Shown here: positions 61,730-64,000 of the stretch, one piece after another
Position numbering within the stretch: the stretch's first letter is position 1
Layout: each line of letters starts with the position of its first letter
Assembly: GCA_030765045.1 (NCBI GenBank)
Contig: CM060974.1
Span: 56,825,839-56,889,838 of the forward strand
Source of the DNA: Tenodera sinensis
Lineage: Eukaryota > Arthropoda > Insecta > Mantodea > Mantidae
Reading direction: 5' to 3'
Length of the DNA: 64,000 nt
The notes under the pieces: model-generated
Database searches by the model: none
Told to the model about the DNA's origin: nothing
Seen by the model: only the letters and a program-made list of their open reading frames with translations
Made by a program: the position numbers and the translations under genes

Positions 61730-61898
61730 ATTAGGCTGGGTGTTTTCTACTCGGTGCGTACTAGCGGATAGTACATATACTGGTCCCTTCACTCTTGCTA
61801 GTCATTCATGATCCTGATGATGGGAGAGATGTACACTCCCAAAACGTCGATGGCTTTTCATCACTACACCTGGCTAGAAGCCCGTGAATATCTTGAAT
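61730..61898 (+). repeat. PLE2 terminal repeat, right end
   Basis: Continues the plus copy of PLE2 that broke off at 59444. It is the inverted counterpart of 55912-56080 and includes the hammerhead-like core at 61811-61852. Confidence 0.8.
61811..61852 (+). ncRNA. Hammerhead-like core, PLE2 right end
   Basis: ATC-CTGATGA, stem II TGGGAG-AGATGTACA-CTCCCA, then AAAC-GTC-GAT. Stem I ATC/GAT and stem II six pairs. The G of GAAA is replaced by A in this copy. Confidence 0.5.
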
Positions 61899-61919
61899 AT
61901 GTTCGTTGCCAGGAAAGCT

Positions 61920-63215
61920 TCAAATCATAAAAACTCATATGGTGGCTTCGCTAAGAAGATGACGTGTTTGCAACCTGTAGCCATGGACAAGGGATCTTGA
62001 GAGATTTCCTACGTCATATCAACTCTATTCATCCACACATATAGTACATAACAGAAATGGAGAACAATGGACAACTTCCATTTTTGGACATACTCGGAGC
62101 CAGGAAGTCTGATGGTACGCTCTCTCACACAGCCTACCACAAACCTACACACACAGACCAGTATCTGCACAAAACCTCCAACCACCATCCCGGCTAGAAA
62201 AGAGCTGTCATTAAAACACTAGTAGATCATACCAACTGCTCTCTGCCAACCACAATTACTCCCCTGGAACTTTTTCACATTAATAGTGCTTTGCAGGCCA
62301 ATGGTTATACCAGCCAAGAAGTTAAACATGCATTACACCCCAGAAGGAAGCTCCGGTCTACACCAAAACAAATTGACCCTAAAGAGAAGAATAAAGCATA
62401 TATGCCATATATTAAAGGTGTTACTGATCATCACAATGGGAAAGTTCTTAAAAAACACCACATTCACGCCATCTAATGTAGCAGAACATGCTACATTAGG
62501 CAAAAGATAGAAAAGAACCACTGTCTTCTGAGGGTATTCTGGGAATTCTGTGCTCATGTGGCTCGGTATATAAAGTGACCACATAAAGTATGGTAAACAC
62601 ATGCATTACAGAACACAAGAGATGTTGCCGTTTGGGACAAATGGTAAAGTGAGGTTGCAGAACAAGCATTACTAGTGCCAGGGGAACATATCAGACACAG
62701 CTATCCTGCCTTCCACAGTTCATTATTACGCCTAATTAAGTCGCAAAGTCATAGAGATTTTCAAAAATAAAGATAACGTCAATACGAAGGAGGAAACAAA
62801 GTGGTTAAATAAAGCTTGGCATCCAGCATTATACAAAGCATGCAAAAAGCTGACTGGAGAAGACAAATTCAGGATCATACATGAACAACGGCTCAGCCAC
62901 AGTAAATGGCAGCTCGACATCAATCATAGTCAATGGAAGCAGCCCCCACTTTAACCCATCCCACACAGCAGCCAAACCAATAAACAAAGACCAGATCAAC
63001 CGTCATATGCCCACACATGCTAAGCATATAAAACCTGTGAAACCAAATGGCTCTGTATCAGTCTTCGCCAAGACTAGCAGAGTACCTACTATGGTCACAC
63101 CACTGAGGATGTTCGATGCAGCTTTGAACAAAATGTATAGGAAGAGATTTTCTACTAGACCACGGCCCACAAACCCGGATAATTATTTTGTATTTTATGG
63201 CACCGGCCTTGAAAG
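61920..63215 (+). pseudogene. PLE3 plus copy, second part
   Basis: After the PLE2 insertion the RT resumes with a damaged YVDD region (EDDVFATCSHGQG), MENNGQLPFLDI and TLSHTAYHKPTHTDQYLH. It then has the linker (ALQANGYTSQEVKHAL) and GIY-YIG (GILCSCGSVYKVTT, ITEHKRCCRL), all in broken frames. The last part is open at 62881-63237 (MNNGSATVNGSS to GLESSRNLTM) and reaches the terminal motif CACCGGCCTTGAAAGC at 63201. Confidence 0.75.
63100..63140 (+). ncRNA. Hammerhead-like core, PLE3 plus copy (decayed)
   Basis: CCA-CTGAGGA, stem II TGTTC-GATGCAGCTTT-GAACA, then AAATGTATAGG in place of GAAACGTCTGG. Stem II is intact; the second box has decayed at CpG-type positions. Confidence 0.45.
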
Positions 63216-64000
63216 CTCACGCAATTTGACCATGTAATAGCCCTTCTACATCAAGGAGCGACTGAAACACACTATTGCCTTCTACAGAACTGTACCAACA
63301 TTTCTAAAGAACTAAAAGACTACTAAAATATGGAATTATATGAACCAGAGTTACTTACATTATTATTCCTATTATTACCATATACTATTTCTTCATGTTA
63401 CATCACATATTCATGTATTGCCACTTTAATTAGGCATTGTTGGTATCTCCAGCGAGCATGCAATTCACCGTTTGGTAATGTCGAAACTGTTTACATCATG
63501 CCCTGGCGGCTATTATACAGGATAACCCCGAAAACATATCCATTTCTTTGTTCTTTCAAAATATGCAAATATGTGGCAGAAAATGAACATTTTAGTCCTG
63601 CTTAATCTCATGGGGAGTAGGAGCATTTCTTTCTTTCAAAATATGCAAATATGTGGCAGAAAATGAACATTTTAGTCCTGCTTAATCTCATGGGAGTAGG
63701 AGCAATAAAATTTTAAGTGGAGGAGCTAACACCTCACACAACCATCAACCTGACTATTTTTCTTAACACATTGTTGTTTGCCTCGTTCCCCTACATAATA
63801 AGGAATAAACTAAATTTGCAACCCTATGGTTTCATAATTCAATATTACAAACGTAATTAAATGTCTCGGTCTATTAGGCAAATGTAACTGTAAATCTCTA
63901 AAGAGATGTACATTACTACTTATTTTCCACACATAGTCGAAAGCTAAACATCACAGGAAGCTTATGTTTAAATCAGATGAAAGTATATCACTTAAACTTA
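63216..64000. other. Right-hand spacer, no gene seen
   Basis: AT-rich. Apart from the tandem pair at 63541-63705, nothing was recognised. Confidence 0.35.
63541..63705 (+). repeat. Tandem duplication, about 80 bp twice
   Basis: TTCTTTCAAAATATGCAAAT ... CTCATGGGGAGTAGGAGCA is repeated from 63551 to 63631 with an 80-bp shift and one or two differences. This is a recent local duplication. Confidence 0.9.

Larger units (their letters stand above)
55912..61898. mobile_element. PLE2: Penelope-like element, head-to-head inverted pair inside PLE3
   Basis: Its two outer ends are inverted copies of one terminal sequence (ATTCAAGATGTTCTCGGGC at 55912; its reverse form GAATATCTTGAAT ends at 61898). A long minus copy (55912 to about 58355) holds the terminal region, GIY-YIG, RT and an N-terminal region. 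A shorter plus copy (about 58361-59444, continuing at 61736-61898) begins inside the RT. They join 5'-to-5' near 58360. The plus copy is interrupted by PLE4. Frameshifts and stops are frequent in both. Confidence 0.8.
54915..63215. mobile_element. PLE3: outer Penelope-like element of a nested stack
   Basis: A short minus-strand piece (about 54915-55456: end of the GIY-YIG domain and terminal region) stands 5'-to-5' against a plus-strand copy. The plus copy starts at 55462 in the RT, is interrupted at about 55911 by PLE2, and resumes at about 61920-63215 with the YVDD region, linker, GIY-YIG and terminal repeat. The interruption falls at the same RT position on both sides (AAAAACCCATAT at 55900-55911, TAAAAACTCATAT at 61928-61940). 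Coding is heavily decayed. Outer target repeats were not found, so the limits are approximate. Confidence 0.7.

Noticed and set aside
62881..63237. 118-codon frame as an independent gene
   Set aside because: It continues the Penelope endonuclease tail in a shifted frame and matches the opposite-strand PLE3 piece at 54.9-55.2 kb.

Overview
The window is insect nuclear DNA. It has AT-rich spacers, GT-AG introns with short exons, a Cys2His2 zinc-finger gene with an acidic IKEE-type N-terminus, and transposon families typical of arthropods (Penelope-like, BEL/Pao, Gypsy, I/Jockey-type LINEs, PIF/Harbinger, piggyBac, Tc1/mariner, tRNA-derived SINEs). A large-genome hemimetabolous insect such as a cockroach or termite is my guess, not proven.

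Only one host gene can be supported. It is a minus-strand zinc-finger gene running from about 47.55 kb down to 16.94 kb. Three coding exons (47220-47495, 36308-36348, 16944-18387) join in matching phase to give about 586 aa with 13 good fingers. Its two introns (about 18 and 11 kb) are packed with mobile DNA. The larger holds a BEL/Pao element, a piggyBac remnant, a CR1-like fragment broken by a Tc1 element, a LINE-B copy and a head-to-head Penelope pair. The smaller holds an apparently intact 8.7-kb PIF/Harbinger transposon with identical 24-bp ends, a two-exon DDE transposase and a convergent five-exon Myb-type gene.

Left of the gene (0-16.9 kb) lie a decayed LINE (LINE-C), a chimeric SINE, a young Gypsy element with only a gag-like ORF (two 495-bp LTRs that differ at four sites by eye), a near full-length LINE-A (8532-12687), a fragment of another LINE and a mini-LINE (B type). 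Right of the gene (47.5-64 kb) lie an inverted tRNA-SINE pair, a piggyBac remnant with a SINE in it, a decayed mariner, a diverged minisatellite, a mini-LINE (A type), and a nested Penelope stack in 54.9-63.2 kb: PLE3 holds PLE2, PLE2 holds PLE4, PLE4 holds LINE-B, with a SINE and a mini-LINE also inserted.

The most interesting signals are these. (1) Two LINE families gave rise to the same kind of short internally deleted element, and three divergent 5' regions share a hairpin-forming core with a compensatory base-pair change. (2) Four Penelope families carry a hammerhead-ribozyme-like core whose stem II differs in sequence but keeps pairing in each. (3) Three of three Penelope insertions that can be read are 5'-to-5' inverted pairs. 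(4) The Harbinger element looks complete. All alignments were made by eye, without database search.
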